This document shows positions 40,959 to 49,801 of a stretch of DNA of 56,968 nt, piece after piece; the first letter of the stretch is position 1, and each line of letters opens with the position of its first letter. Position numbers and translations under genes: made by a program. Source of the DNA: Nodosilinea sp. LEGE 06152 (GTDB lineage: Bacteria; Cyanobacteriota; Cyanobacteriia; Phormidesmidales; Phormidesmidaceae); assembly GCF_015207525.1 (NCBI RefSeq), contig NZ_JADEWR010000033.1, positions 16,830 to 73,797 on the forward strand, given 5' to 3'. The notes beneath the pieces were generated by a model. That model made no database searches. It was given only the letters and a program-made list of their open reading frames with translations, and was not told where the DNA came from.

Positions 40959-41349
40959 GGGTTAGCGCTAAAACGATGCAGCTTCTCCAGTGTAATCAGT
41001 GCCAGCCTAATCAGTAGGCCTAAACCTCAAAGCCAGGGCGGAGGCTTTGGTAGCCGCAGCTCCGGCCGGTAAAACTACGGGGCAGACTAGCGAGCTTTAC
41101 AAAGACAGTGGACTAGGCCACCTCAAACTCACCCAGATTTCTCAACAGCGACATCTTTGCTCACACAAATCGAGAAAATATCAGTTGATTTGCGCAGGAG
41201 GTAGGGGTATGCCCAGACAATATGTCGTAAAAGCACGGTGTCAACCTAGGGAGCATAAACCTACGATTAAGACAACGCGATCTACCTAGCTACCTGCCTG
41301 TGATGACAACCCTCTAGATGCACCCGCAGTAGTCCTGCGGATTCGGCCT
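40959..41349. other. Intergenic region between the radical SAM and TPR genes
   Basis: 391 bases between divergent genes. The only possible gene in it is the short ORF at 41209-41289. No hairpin terminators seen. Confidence 0.5.
41209..41289 (+). CDS. Possible 26-residue basic microprotein
   Basis: MPRQYVVKARCQPREHKPTI plus a KTTRST tail. A perfect AGGAGGT Shine-Dalgarno ends 6 bases before its ATG, the best ribosome-binding site in this part of the window. It lies 60 bases before the TPR gene in the same direction and could be a leader peptide or a real small basic protein. No homology recognised. Confidence 0.35.
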   Translation: MPRQYVVKARCQPREHKPTIKTTRST

Positions 41350-42330
41350 ATGACTCCCCCAACTCCTCCCATGCGCCCCACCTATATTCTTGCCGATGAG
41401 GCCACCGTACGGATTCCCCGCGATCCGTCCCTACTCGCTCAGGCCGAGCGCATCGCCCAGGGCTACCACCAGTGCCAGGCCGCCGAGGCGTCCCAGTGGC
41501 TCAAGCAAGGACTGGCCCACCTGCGGAAGGGGCAGTACACCCCAGCCCTGGCCCTGCTACAGCAGGCGCTTCAGAGCTACCGCAACCTGGGTGACAAAGA
41601 GCGTCAGGCCAAAGTATTGCTCACGTTGGCCCACCTCTACTACCGGGTGGCCGACTACCTTTGGGCGGCAGACTACGGTCGGCAGTGCCTGCGCGTGGCC
41701 CGTGAGCTAGGTGATGATGATCTGATGCAGCAGATCCTGGGCCACCTGGGCAACAGCTATCGCCACCTGGGCAACCTGCAGCGGGCGCTAGAGTACATGG
41801 GCCAAAGCCTGACTATAGCTAAAAAAATTGGCGATCGCCCCGGCGAAATGCGATCGCTCAACAACCTGGCCATGGTCTACCGCGCCAAGGGGTTAACCCG
41901 TCAGGCAGCCACCCTCTACGAGGCCAGTCTCATGATGGCCACCACACTGGGCGATTCCGGAACGGATCGCTGCGCGAATCGCACCACCAAGCTGCAAATT
42001 CTGCAAAACCTGGGCAATACCTACCTCACCCTGCGCGAGTATGCCCAGGCCGTCAACTGCTACGAACGTCTGCTGAGCGTCAGCGAAAACGGCGAGGGCA
42101 AGCTCGACACCCGCACTACCCGCCGCGTACTCACCCAGCTCACCCTGGCGAGCATTGCCATGGGTGACCACAACCGAGCGATCGTGCATCTCCAGCACCA
42201 CCTGTCGATCGCCTGTGCCCTAGGCGACACCAAAGGCGCTGCCAGCCTGATCGATGACCTCAAGCGCAGCTATGTGGCGCTGAGCGAAGCGCGGGTAGCG
42301 GTGCTGCGGCCAGAGCTACCCTCGATGTAG
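41350..42330 (+). CDS. TPR-repeat protein
   Basis: A 326-residue soluble helical protein of about six tetratricopeptide repeats (about residues 45-310). Examples: WLKQGLAHLRKGQYTPALAL, VLLTLAHLYYRVADYLWAAD, ILGHLGNSYRHLGNLQRALE and ILQNLGNTYLTLREYAQAVN. No catalytic domain, signal peptide or membrane segment, so it is probably a scaffold or protein-protein adaptor. The Pro-rich N-terminus (MTPPTPPMRPTY) is unstructured. ATG 41350 is preceded only by a weak ribosome site; it begins right after a CGGATTCGGCCT stretch. Ends at a strong bidirectional terminator shared with gap2. Confidence 0.82.
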   Translation: MTPPTPPMRPTYILADEATVRIPRDPSLLAQAERIAQGYHQCQAAEASQWLKQGLAHLRKGQYTPALALLQQALQSYRNLGDKERQAKVLLTLAHLYYRVADYLWAADYGRQCLRVARELGDDDLMQQILGHLGNSYRHLGNLQRALEYMGQSLTIAKKIGDRPGEMRSLNNLAMVYRAKGLTRQAATLYEASLMMATTLGDSGTDRCANRTTKLQILQNLGNTYLTLREYAQAVNCYERLLSVSENGEGKLDTRTTRRVLTQLTLASIAMGDHNRAIVHLQHHLSIACALGDTKGAASLIDDLKRSYVALSEARVAVLRPELPSM

Positions 42331-42354
42331 CCAGAAATTTCGTGTGGCTAACAC

Positions 42355-42386
42355 AAAAAGGGGGACGCAGCTGCGTCCCCCTTTCT
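42355..42386. terminator. Bidirectional terminator between the TPR and gap2 genes
   Basis: Perfect 28-bp palindrome (42357-42384) with arms AAAGGGGGACGCAG and CTGCGTCCCCCTTT, flanked by A and T. It serves the convergent TPR (plus) and gap2 (minus) genes. Confidence 0.9.
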
Positions 42387-42455
42387 AATGGATGTCATTT
42401 GGGAATATCACCTAACCAGGGCAGCGTTGGTTAATTCCATCGCTGCTCTTGGTAT

Positions 42456-43469
42456 CTACTGCCACTTAGAGGCCACCAGTTCAGCCAGGTCAACTACCCG
42501 CTGGCTGTAGCCCCACTCGTTGTCGTACCAGGCCACTACTTTCACCATGTCGCCGCCCATTACCATGGTCAGGCTAGAGTCAACGATCGAAGACTCGTCG
42601 GTCTTGCGGTAGTCGATCGACACCAGAGGCAGGTCGCTGTAGGCCAAAATGCCCTTCATCGAGCCTTCGGCGGCAGACTTTAGCACCTGATTGACCTGGT
42701 CTGCGATCGCGGGCTTTTCGACCTGAACCACCAGGTCAACCACCGACACGTTGGGGGTGGGTACCCGCAGGGCAATCCCGTTCAGCTTGCCCTCCATTTC
42801 AGGAATAACCAGGGCTACAGCCTTGGCGGCCCCGGTGGTGGTGGGCACAATGTTCAGCGCAGCGGCGCGAGCCCGGCGCAGGTCGCGGTGGCTGGCATCG
42901 AGCAGGCGCTGGTCACCGGTGTAGCTGTGGGTGGTGGTCATGGTGCCTTTGATGATGCCAAAGTTGTCGTTGAGCACCTTGACGACCGGAGCCAGACAGT
43001 TGGTGGTGCAACTGGCGTTGCTCACCACGTTATTTTTGTCGTGACTGTAGTCTTCGTGGTTGACCCCCATCACGTAGGTACCAATGCCGCCGCCCTTACC
43101 AGGAGCGGTGATCAGCACCTTTTTGGCCCCGGCTTCGATGTGGCGAGAGGCACCCTCTTCGCTGACAAACACGCCGGTAGACTCAATCACCAGATCGATG
43201 TCCCAAGCCGCCCAGGGCAGGTTGTTGGGGTTGCGATCGGAGTAGCACTTAATCGTCTTACCGTTAACAATCAGAGTGTCTTCTCCAGCGCTGATATCAG
43301 CGTCGAGGCGACCCAGCATAGAGTCGTATTTCAGCAGGTGGGAGTTAGTCTTGGGGTCAGACGTGTCATTGATAGCCACCACCTCAAGCTGGCTGTTTTC
43401 GCGCGTCAACCAGCAGCGCAGAAAATTACGACCAATGCGGCCAAAACCATTAATTGCTACTCTAACCAC
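42456..43469 (-). CDS. gap2: Glyceraldehyde-3-phosphate dehydrogenase (Gap2 type)
   Basis: Calvin-cycle GAPDH that reduces 1,3-bisphosphoglycerate; Gap2 uses NADPH or NADH. From the GTG at 43469 the protein is 337 residues, the same length as known cyanobacterial Gap2, which is why I prefer it to the ORF's longer 43538 start. The Rossmann motif is AINGFGRIGRN (about 5-15) and the catalytic Cys lies in SNASCTTNCLAPVVK. Substrate-binding GAAKAVALVIPEMEGKLNGI and WYDNEWGYSQRV follow. The AT-rich leader of more than 500 bases is shared with divergent murC. Only one GAPDH gene is seen here. Confidence 0.95.
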   Translation of the reverse strand: MVRVAINGFGRIGRNFLRCWLTRENSQLEVVAINDTSDPKTNSHLLKYDSMLGRLDADISAGEDTLIVNGKTIKCYSDRNPNNLPWAAWDIDLVIESTGVFVSEEGASRHIEAGAKKVLITAPGKGGGIGTYVMGVNHEDYSHDKNNVVSNASCTTNCLAPVVKVLNDNFGIIKGTMTTTHSYTGDQRLLDASHRDLRRARAAALNIVPTTTGAAKAVALVIPEMEGKLNGIALRVPTPNVSVVDLVVQVEKPAIADQVNQVLKSAAEGSMKGILAYSDLPLVSIDYRKTDESSIVDSSLTMVMGGDMVKVVAWYDNEWGYSQRVVDLAELVASKWQ

Positions 43470-43993
43470 TGCGTTTAACCCTCTGTTGTAGTCGACTAGG
43501 TATCTATTCTTAGACGACACCATAATATCGCAAAGCATGATCCACTTTATAGGGGCTAGCCATTGAACTGAATCTATTCATTATTGAAAATAGACCTCAA
43601 AACTCTATGAATAGGTTGCTATGCCCAGCAGCAGCGGCCCTCGGGGATCAAGCCCAGAAAGTAGCATAAGCATTTCTACTCTATTTATTTGAATTTCATA
43701 GAAAATTGCTATGCAGTTCTTGCAGTCTCTATATATATCCAGATTCCAAAGGTCGGCCATCGTGCAATGTATAGATAAAAGCCCAGCCTAGGAATAGGTA
43801 GACCTCAGGCATAGCAAGCACTGGGGCGCTACCCCTAGGGGCGATCGCCTGTTCCTCTTGCACCGCTAGGGCATTTGAAGAACAGGCAGCGGCAATCTGG
43901 GCAGGCTAATGCCGATGTTTAGGCCAATCTGGCAATTCTTGCTATGATTACGCCTGACACTTGGTGTGGTGTGGTGTTCTAAGGAGTGTAACG
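43470..43993. other. Divergent promoter region of gap2 and murC
   Basis: 524 bases without a gene. murC side: extended -10 TGCTATGAT (43940-43948), about 45 bases before the start. gap2 side: on the minus strand, TATTAT near 43529. Short related words (GAATAG, TAGACCTC, ATGCCCAGC) recur within it. No RNA gene seen. Confidence 0.5.
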
Positions 43994-45541
43994 ATGCCGA
44001 TTTCCGTAGATTTTACCGGCAGGCCCTTTCATTTCATTGGGATAGGGGGCATTGGCATGTCGGCATTGGCCTACATTCTGACCAAGCGCAACCTGCCAGT
44101 ATCGGGGTCTGACCTGCGCCTTAGCCACATTACCCGTCGCCTGCAAGAGGCCGGAGCCCACATTTTTTGGCAGCAAGAGGCCGCCAACCTGAGCTATTTT
44201 CTCAACTCCGACCCGTCGGTGCTAGCCGCTGCCACAGAGTGGGCCAGCACTGGGTCTAGCCTCGTGGTAGAGCCTAAGCCTGCTGCCCTGGCTTCAGACG
44301 CTACTCCTCAGGTGGTTTGTTCCACTGCGATCGACGTCCGCAACCCTGAGTACCAGGCGGCCCTAGAGCTGGGTTGCCCGATCTTGCACCGCTCTGACCT
44401 GCTGGCGGCGCTGATCCAAGAATACAGCAGTATTGCGGTGGCCGGAACCCACGGTAAAACCACCACCAGCAGCATGATTGGCCACATGCTGCTCAACGCC
44501 AATCTCGACCCCACCATCGTGGTCGGCGGCGAAGTTTCCAGCTGGGGCGGCAATGCCCGCTTGGGCCAGGGGCCTTACCTGGTAGCAGAGGCCGACGAGT
44601 CAGACGGCACCCTGGCTAAGTTGTCGGCCAGCATTGGCGTTGTCACCAACATTGAGCTTGACCACACCGATCACTACCACGATTTAGAGCAGGTCGTTGC
44701 CACCTTCCAAACCTTCCAGCGCCAGTGCGGGCTGCTGGTCGCCAGTGCCGACTGCGCGGTGGTACGCACCAGCCTCACTCCAGACGTCACCTACAGCCTG
44801 GAGCCATCTACCGGCGCGACTTACTACGTCACCGATGTTCAGTTTGGGGCCGATGGCACTTCCGCCCTGGTGTGGGAAGAGGGGCAGCCTCTGGGGCTGC
44901 TGCACCTGCGAGTGCTGGGCTGCCACAACCTCAGCAACGCGCTGGCCGCCGTGGCGGTGGGGCGTCATTTGGGTGTTGCCTTTGGCGATATCGCTGATAG
45001 CCTAGAGAATTTTTGCGGAGCCCGCCGCCGCTTCGAGCACCGGGGCAGCTACAGCGGCATTCAGTTTTTTGACGACTACGCTCACCACCCCAGCGAGATT
45101 CGGGCAACGCTGGCAGCGGCGCGCATCAAGGCCGATCAAACGCTGCCAGCGACGCTGGCCGACAGCCGCCATGCCTACGAGGGTCGCCGAGTGGTAGCGG
45201 TGTTTCAGCCCCATCGCTTTAGCCGCACAGCAGCGCTGCTCAACGACTTCACCGAGGCCTTTGGCGATGCCGACCAGGTGATTATGGCCGACATTTACAG
45301 CGCGGGTGAGAGCAATACCTTTGGGGTCTCGGGGCGTCAGCTAGCCGATGCCGTGGCCCATTCGCACCCCCGCGTGCTCTACGGCCATACCCTAGACGAC
45401 ATTCAGGCGGCCCTGGCCCACAGCCTGCGTCCGGGCGATCTGGTGCTGTTTATGGGGGCCGGCAACCTCAACCAGATCATTCCTCAGGTGATGGCCTACT
45501 ATGCCGAGGCAGAGGTGCCGTCGCTTCAGGAAGCCTGCTGA
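43994..45541 (+). CDS. murC: UDP-N-acetylmuramate--L-alanine ligase
   Basis: Adds L-Ala to UDP-MurNAc in peptidoglycan synthesis. The 515-residue product starts MPISVDFTGRPFHFIGIGGI, with FIGIGGIGMSALA (residues 14-26) as the N-terminal UDP-binding motif. The ATP site is AGTHGKTTTSSM (about 150-161), and ECDESDGT-type VAEADESDGTL and the central DDYAHHPSEIRATLAAAR follow. The usual murB partner lies just downstream. ATG 43994 has AAGGAG 7 bases upstream, which decides it over the ORF's GTG/ATG at 43961. There is about 60 bases between murC and murB. Confidence 0.96.
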   Translation: MPISVDFTGRPFHFIGIGGIGMSALAYILTKRNLPVSGSDLRLSHITRRLQEAGAHIFWQQEAANLSYFLNSDPSVLAAATEWASTGSSLVVEPKPAALASDATPQVVCSTAIDVRNPEYQAALELGCPILHRSDLLAALIQEYSSIAVAGTHGKTTTSSMIGHMLLNANLDPTIVVGGEVSSWGGNARLGQGPYLVAEADESDGTLAKLSASIGVVTNIELDHTDHYHDLEQVVATFQTFQRQCGLLVASADCAVVRTSLTPDVTYSLEPSTGATYYVTDVQFGADGTSALVWEEGQPLGLLHLRVLGCHNLSNALAAVAVGRHLGVAFGDIADSLENFCGARRRFEHRGSYSGIQFFDDYAHHPSEIRATLAAARIKADQTLPATLADSRHAYEGRRVVAVFQPHRFSRTAALLNDFTEAFGDADQVIMADIYSAGESNTFGVSGRQLADAVAHSHPRVLYGHTLDDIQAALAHSLRPGDLVLFMGAGNLNQIIPQVMAYYAEAEVPSLQEAC

Positions 45542-45600
45542 ACAGCGGCAACCCCCACACATTTGGCTAGCATTGGGAACAACCGTTGAGCACTGGGGAC

Positions 45601-46527
45601 ATGAACCAAACCCTCGGGGTTGCACCAACCCTGGCCTGCCTGAAACCACAGGTGTCGCTACAGCCGCTGTCCACCTTTCGAGTGGGCGGGCCAGCTGAGT
45701 GGTTGGCGATGCCCCGCCACCAGGACGAATTTCAGCAGGTTTTAGACTGGGCGGTTGGCGCTGGCATTCCTATTACCTCGCTGGGGGCCGGGTCAAATTT
45801 GCTGATCGGCGATCGCGGCATTGCGGGCCTGGTTCTCTGTACCCGCCGCTGGCGCAGCACCCGGTTTGATGGAGCGGGGCGAGTCACCGTAGCCGCTGGC
45901 GAACCGCTGCCAACGCTGGCCTGGAAAGCCGCTAAGCGCGGCTGTCGCGGGCTGGAGTGGGCGGTGGGCATTCCGGGTACCGTGGGTGGTGCGGTGGTCA
46001 TGAATGCCGGAGCCCACGGCGGCTGCACCGCCGATGTGCTGACGTCGGCTACCGTGCTCGACCCAGCCAACGGCCTGCGATCGCTCTCCCCTGCCGACTT
46101 GGGCTTTCGGTACCGCACCTCGACCCTGCAGGGACGGCAGCATGTGGTGGTACTGGAGGCCACGTTTCAGCTAGAGCCAGGCCACGACCCAGCTGTGGTA
46201 GTCGCCGATACCCTGGCCGGGCTTAACCAGCGGCGGGCTACCCAGCCCTACGACAAGCCCAACTGCGGCAGCGTGTTTCGCAACCCCTACCCCCATACGG
46301 CCGGGTCTCTGATTGAGCAGAGCGGGCTTAAGGGCTACCGCCTGGGCAATGCCCAGATATCTGAGCGCCACGCCAACTTTATTGTGAACCTGGGCGGGGC
46401 TAGCGCAGCCGACATTCGTCAGTTAATCCACCATATTCAAACCGAGGTAGCCGATCGCTGGGCCGTTCAGCTTCAGACAGAGGTCAAGTTTGTGGGCGAG
46501 TTTGCAGACGGCCACGCTCTAGCTTAG
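45601..46527 (+). CDS. murB: UDP-N-acetylenolpyruvoylglucosamine reductase
   Basis: FAD enzyme making UDP-MurNAc, just before MurC in the pathway. The 308-residue protein has STFRVGGPAEWL near its start, the FAD-binding LGAGSNLLIGDRGIAGLVLC, the PGTVGGAVVMNAGAHGG segment and the active-site region CGSVFRNP, with QAEVKFVG-type QTEVKFVGEF at the end. ATG 45601 follows GGGGAC; the TTG at 45586 would add five residues and is also possible. The order murC-murB as an operon is the usual cyanobacterial arrangement. Confidence 0.95.
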   Translation: MNQTLGVAPTLACLKPQVSLQPLSTFRVGGPAEWLAMPRHQDEFQQVLDWAVGAGIPITSLGAGSNLLIGDRGIAGLVLCTRRWRSTRFDGAGRVTVAAGEPLPTLAWKAAKRGCRGLEWAVGIPGTVGGAVVMNAGAHGGCTADVLTSATVLDPANGLRSLSPADLGFRYRTSTLQGRQHVVVLEATFQLEPGHDPAVVVADTLAGLNQRRATQPYDKPNCGSVFRNPYPHTAGSLIEQSGLKGYRLGNAQISERHANFIVNLGGASAADIRQLIHHIQTEVADRWAVQLQTEVKFVGEFADGHALA

Positions 46528-46658
46528 TTCTTGGGCTGAAATTAAGGCTTCATAAGGTGGGGTAACTGTCGCCGCTATAGATGGCGAGGCAAACTAACCT
46601 AGCTGGGCATGACAGTGCCACAACCCCACCAAGCGGGGTAACTAAGTAGGATTCGGTA

Positions 46659-47840
46659 TCAGGAGTTTTGAGCAAAGCGATCGATCGCCATGGCCGCGAT
46701 CGCAGGGTCGGGCTCACCCGCCACCGCCTGGGCAAAGCGCTGGGCCACGGGCGGCAGGTACACAAAGGGAGCGCTAAACCCAGCCATGAGGTGCAGTCCT
46801 TCGACCCCAGGGATACCACCTACCAGGGGCAGCCCGTCGCGGCTAAAGCTAACTCGACAGTAGCGCCAGGTGCCGGGCACATTGGCCAGGGTCGGAATTG
46901 GGGCTGCGATCGCGGATCGCAGCCTGCGATCGCTCTCTGCCGCATCCAGTTCTGCCTCCAGGTTGGTGAGGGTGCGGCTAATTTGGCCCAGACAAAGGTG
47001 GCCATCTAAAAACTGAATCGCGCCGCAGTCAAGGATGGCTGGGGTTAGCTCGTGCCCCGGCTGATCCCACTGGGCATCGGTGCTGGGCTGGCTGGCCTTG
47101 GCCTCCATAGCAAAGCGCTCGGTCTGGGCAGGCATGATCAAGGCCCGCAGGGTGAGGTCTAGGGGCGGTGTTTCAATCAGTTCGGCATAGGTGTAGTAGA
47201 GCGGCACGGTAAGTTTGACCTGACGCAACAGAGCCCGACTAAAAGCCCCAGCCGCTACTAGCACATGCTTGGCGGGGTAAGCCTGCTCGGTCGTCAAAAT
47301 TCCGGTGACGCGATCTTTGATGCGAACCAGATCCACCACAGAGGCCACAATCCGGGTGCCGCCCAAGCGCTGAAACGCCTGATTGTAAGCCTTCACCAGA
47401 GCGACTGGCGAGACATGGCCGTGGCGAACGGTGAAGGCCCCTGCGATCGCAGCCTCATTCAGCAGCGGCTCTAGCGCTTTGGCCTCGGCAGCAGACACAA
47501 ACTGGGGCGGCGTTGCACAGCTGGCGTAGGGCTCGGCGGCAGCTTTAGGATCGCCGTCTGCGGCCAGGGTTAGCACCAGGTCTAGCTCGCGAAACTCGGT
47601 GTCGCCCTCGAGTTCTTCACTGAGCTGGCGGTGCTTGGCAATGCCTTCGCGGCAAAGCTGCTGGGTGAGCGCGGTGCTGCCCGACCAGTAGGGGATGCCG
47701 CCGTAGCTGTAGCGGGTAGCATTGCCGGGTTCGAGAGCGCGATCGAGCAGCAGTACAGAGAATCCGCACCGAGCCAGTTCGTAGCTGACCGCCGCCCCCA
47801 CCAGGCCGTTGCCAACTACAATCCAGTCAAAGGTTTGCAT
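46659..47840 (-). CDS. FAD-dependent D-amino-acid/glycine oxidase-like protein
   Basis: A 393-residue DAO-family flavoprotein. The dinucleotide-binding motif VVGNGLVGAAVSYELARCGF is at residues 7-26. VLVAAGAFSRALL is the second FAD strand, and GLPLVGGIPGVEGLHLMAGF near the C-terminus is the third (about residues 340-360). No signal peptide. It could oxidise glycine, sarcosine or a D-amino acid, or act on a thiamine or other precursor; substrate cannot be told from sequence. Alone on the minus strand with a repeat-bearing spacer behind it. Confidence 0.82.
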   Translation of the reverse strand: MQTFDWIVVGNGLVGAAVSYELARCGFSVLLLDRALEPGNATRYSYGGIPYWSGSTALTQQLCREGIAKHRQLSEELEGDTEFRELDLVLTLAADGDPKAAAEPYASCATPPQFVSAAEAKALEPLLNEAAIAGAFTVRHGHVSPVALVKAYNQAFQRLGGTRIVASVVDLVRIKDRVTGILTTEQAYPAKHVLVAAGAFSRALLRQVKLTVPLYYTYAELIETPPLDLTLRALIMPAQTERFAMEAKASQPSTDAQWDQPGHELTPAILDCGAIQFLDGHLCLGQISRTLTNLEAELDAAESDRRLRSAIAAPIPTLANVPGTWRYCRVSFSRDGLPLVGGIPGVEGLHLMAGFSAPFVYLPPVAQRFAQAVAGEPDPAIAAMAIDRFAQNS

Positions 47841-47843
47841 GGG

Positions 47844-47922
47844 GTAAAGGTGTAGGGTTCAACGGGTAGAGTTTAAGGGAAAAATAGGTTCCTTGCCCTG
47901 AGCCTTACACCTTGAACCTTAG
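47844..47922. repeat. Copy of the ACCTTGAACC inverted-repeat family
   Basis: Left words AAAGGTGTAGGGTTCAAC and right words CCTTACACCTTGAACC form an imperfect hairpin like the one at 32153-32207. It lies between the flavoprotein and HAS-barrel genes. Confidence 0.5.
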
Positions 47923-47925
47923 GCC

Positions 47926-48582
47926 TCACGCGTAGACCTGCCCCAGAATGATTCGCAGGCGATCGTAGTCATCTTTCAAAAAAATGCTCAAGGTGCGGCC
48001 CGCAGCTACCAGCCAGGAACGATCGAGCTTGCGCAGCTGGTAGCCCTGGCGCAGCACCGCCGCCACCAGACTATCTACTGGGGCGCTGCCCATGGCCAGC
48101 AGCGTTCTCAAAAAATCGAGCTGTTCAGTGAACTCAATTACCGCTTCAGAGGTGCAGCAGTACACCGCCTGATGCACCTGGGGTGGACGCGGCGGCAGGT
48201 GCTGAAACAGCGGCCCCAGGGGCTGCCCGGCCAGATCGGGGGCGCGAAATCCTACGATCGCGGCCTTGAACTCGGTCTTGAGCATGGCAAAGATCTGCGG
48301 CTGCTGCTGGCGCAGATCCTCCAGCGACAGGCCCAGCGCTCGCGCCCGGTGCACCGAGTCAATGGGGCTGGTGGTGGCGTGATACACCACGCCGTAGATC
48401 GTGTTGCCCGATTCCTCATCGACGGCGGTGACCCAGCTGCCAAAGGGGGGCATAGCCGAAAATGCCAGGGCTTCTGGCTCTAGACACTGGGCCAAAAACT
48501 CGGTGGTCGCCGTCTCAATCACTTCGGCAATGTGATCGGGCTGACGCGCCTGGGCGGCGGTCTGGGGCAGGGGCAACCGCAT
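47926..48582 (-). CDS. HAS-barrel domain protein
   Basis: A 218-residue protein with a HAS-barrel-like domain, the fold found in the N-terminus of HerA-type and F1-ATPase-related proteins. Key words are FGSWVTAVDEESGNTIYGVV and YHATTSPIDSVHRARALGLS. The rest is helical, with LRTLLAMGSAPVDSLVAAVL and KDDYDRLRIILGQVYA at the end. Conserved in cyanobacteria and adjacent to ndhS, whose stop is 2 bases before this start, so they form an operon. Function not known. Confidence 0.8.
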   Translation of the reverse strand: MRLPLPQTAAQARQPDHIAEVIETATTEFLAQCLEPEALAFSAMPPFGSWVTAVDEESGNTIYGVVYHATTSPIDSVHRARALGLSLEDLRQQQPQIFAMLKTEFKAAIVGFRAPDLAGQPLGPLFQHLPPRPPQVHQAVYCCTSEAVIEFTEQLDFLRTLLAMGSAPVDSLVAAVLRQGYQLRKLDRSWLVAAGRTLSIFLKDDYDRLRIILGQVYA

Positions 48583-48584
48583 GG

Positions 48585-48770
48585 CTAGCGCCGCTTGCCG
48601 GAGCTCACTGGCTCCAGTTCCGACATATTAAAGGTGACGAGTTTGTCCCAGTTGCCGCCCTCAAACAGCACCGCTACCTTGCCGTCGGTAATGCGCTGCA
48701 CCAGGCCCTGAAAACCGTAGTAAGTATCGTTGACGTTAACGACCGTAACCGGAGCCCCAGGAAAAATCAT
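48585..48770 (-). CDS. ndhS: NAD(P)H dehydrogenase-1 subunit NdhS
   Basis: Ferredoxin-binding subunit of the photosynthetic NDH-1 complex, on the cytoplasmic side of the thylakoid. The 61-residue SH3-like protein MIFPGAPVTVVNVNDTYYGF followed by QGLVQRITDGKVAVLFEGGN and WDKLVTFNMSELEPV matches the cyanobacterial NdhS family almost throughout. First gene of the two-gene operon with the HAS-barrel protein. Whether the latter helps NDH-1 assembly is only a guess. Confidence 0.92.
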   Translation of the reverse strand: MIFPGAPVTVVNVNDTYYGFQGLVQRITDGKVAVLFEGGNWDKLVTFNMSELEPVSSGKRR

Positions 48771-48920
48771 GGCTACATAATGCTTTTGATCTGCCCCTAC
48801 AGTTTAAGGCATAGTCAGCCTTTGCCACCTGGAGTGAGGCCTAGAAACCAGGGGCACCGATTCGATACTGCCGCAGTTTATTTAGTTAGGACACTTTAAC
48901 TTTAATAGGCGGAATCCTCC

Positions 48921-48954
48921 GGTAGGGACATTGCAGTGCAATGCCCCCTACACC
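48921..48954. repeat. Palindromic dispersed repeat GGTAGGG...CCCCTACACC
   Basis: Inverted repeat with GTAGGGACATTGC and GCAATGCCCCCTAC arms, a common cyanobacterial type, flanked by GTTAGGACAC and GTCCTAACCC words. Confidence 0.55.
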
Positions 48955-49040
48955 GGACCTGTCCTAACCCAGTGGCGTTTCTAAGTAGTGGGAAAGAACT
49001 TGAGGAAATTGGGGAGAACTTGGGGCGGCAGCTCGCACCG

Positions 49041-49069
49041 CTGTCACACCATCGTCACATGACCGTCAT
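49041..49069 (+). promoter_or_regulatory. Three heptamers at exactly 11-bp spacing, response-regulator-type operator
   Basis: CTGTCAC (49041), TCGTCAC (49052) and CCGTCAT (49063), each followed by 4 bases, so the period is exactly 11. OmpR/PhoB-family regulators bind heptamer direct repeats of this kind (the E. coli Pho box uses CTGTCAT). It lies about 115 bases before the DUF4168 start. Confidence 0.5.
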
Positions 49070-49183
49070 AGCGCAGCCATGATTGCCCCATAGGGTGTCA
49101 ACCCATGGGCGCTGTTACGCCAGCGCCCGCTGCAAACTTTCTCAGCGAAGTTTGCGGCTGATGATATTGCGAGGATAATCGCT

Positions 49184-49687
49184 ATGAAACCGTCAACCCT
49201 GTTCAAGAGTCTGCTGGCCGCCACCCTCATGCTCGGTGTGCCTGCGGCTGCGATCGCCCAGGGCCAAGAGGCCCCCACCCAAGCCCCCGCTCAGTCCGAA
49301 CAGCCCGCCGCGATGGAGGTATCTGAGGGCCAAATTGACCGTTTTGTCAGCGCCTATCAAGCGATTCAGACCATTCAGCAATCGGTACAGGCCGAACTGG
49401 TTGCCGCCGTTGAGGCCGAGGGGCTCACGGTAGACGACTACAATGCGATCGCTGAGTCGCAGCAGTCACCCGAAACTGCTGCCGAAGTGCCCGCCGAGCA
49501 GGCTGAGCAGTTTGCCGCCGCCGCCGCCCAGGTCGCCACCCTGAGGGAAGGGGCTCGCGAGGACATGCAGGCCGCGATCGTGGCTGAAGAGTTGACTGTC
49601 GAAGAGTTTGAGCAAATTTTAGCCCAGGCGCAGCAAGACCCCGCCTTGCAACAGGCCATTGTCGAACGGCTCAGCAGCGGTGGGTAA
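49184..49687 (+). CDS. DUF4168 family exported protein
   Basis: A 167-residue protein with a signal peptide (residues 1-25, ending AAAIAQG). A helical DUF4168-like domain (about 48-165) has two similar halves: VSEGQIDRFVSAYQAIQTIQ ... EGLTVDDYNAIAESQQ and VATLREGAREDMQAAIVAEE ... LTVEEFEQILAQAQQD. It is rich in Ala, Glu and Gln. Exported helical proteins of this type occur widely in bacteria; function unknown. ATG 49184 with GAGGATAATCGCT upstream. Two hairpins and an 11-bp-spaced repeat lie in the leader, suggesting control. Confidence 0.85.
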   Translation: MKPSTLFKSLLAATLMLGVPAAAIAQGQEAPTQAPAQSEQPAAMEVSEGQIDRFVSAYQAIQTIQQSVQAELVAAVEAEGLTVDDYNAIAESQQSPETAAEVPAEQAEQFAAAAAQVATLREGAREDMQAAIVAEELTVEEFEQILAQAQQDPALQQAIVERLSSGG

Positions 49688-49801
49688 CGCGGCCACCAAT
49701 TTACACAGATTAAACTCTTAAAAACAGCCCTGGTCATACCCTGGTGCGGCGTGCTCGTCCTCCCAGGAATGGCCAGGGCTATTCGATTCAAACTGCCGCC
49801 C

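Larger units (their letters stand above)
48771..49183. other. Intergenic region upstream of the DUF4168 gene
   Basis: 413 bases. Contains the palindrome at 48921-48954, the 11-bp-spaced GTCA repeat at 49041-49069, and two hairpins close to the gene start: GGGCGCTG / CAGCGCCC (about 49106-49128) and GCAAACTT / AAGTTTGC (about 49132-49155). No gene seen. Confidence 0.55.
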
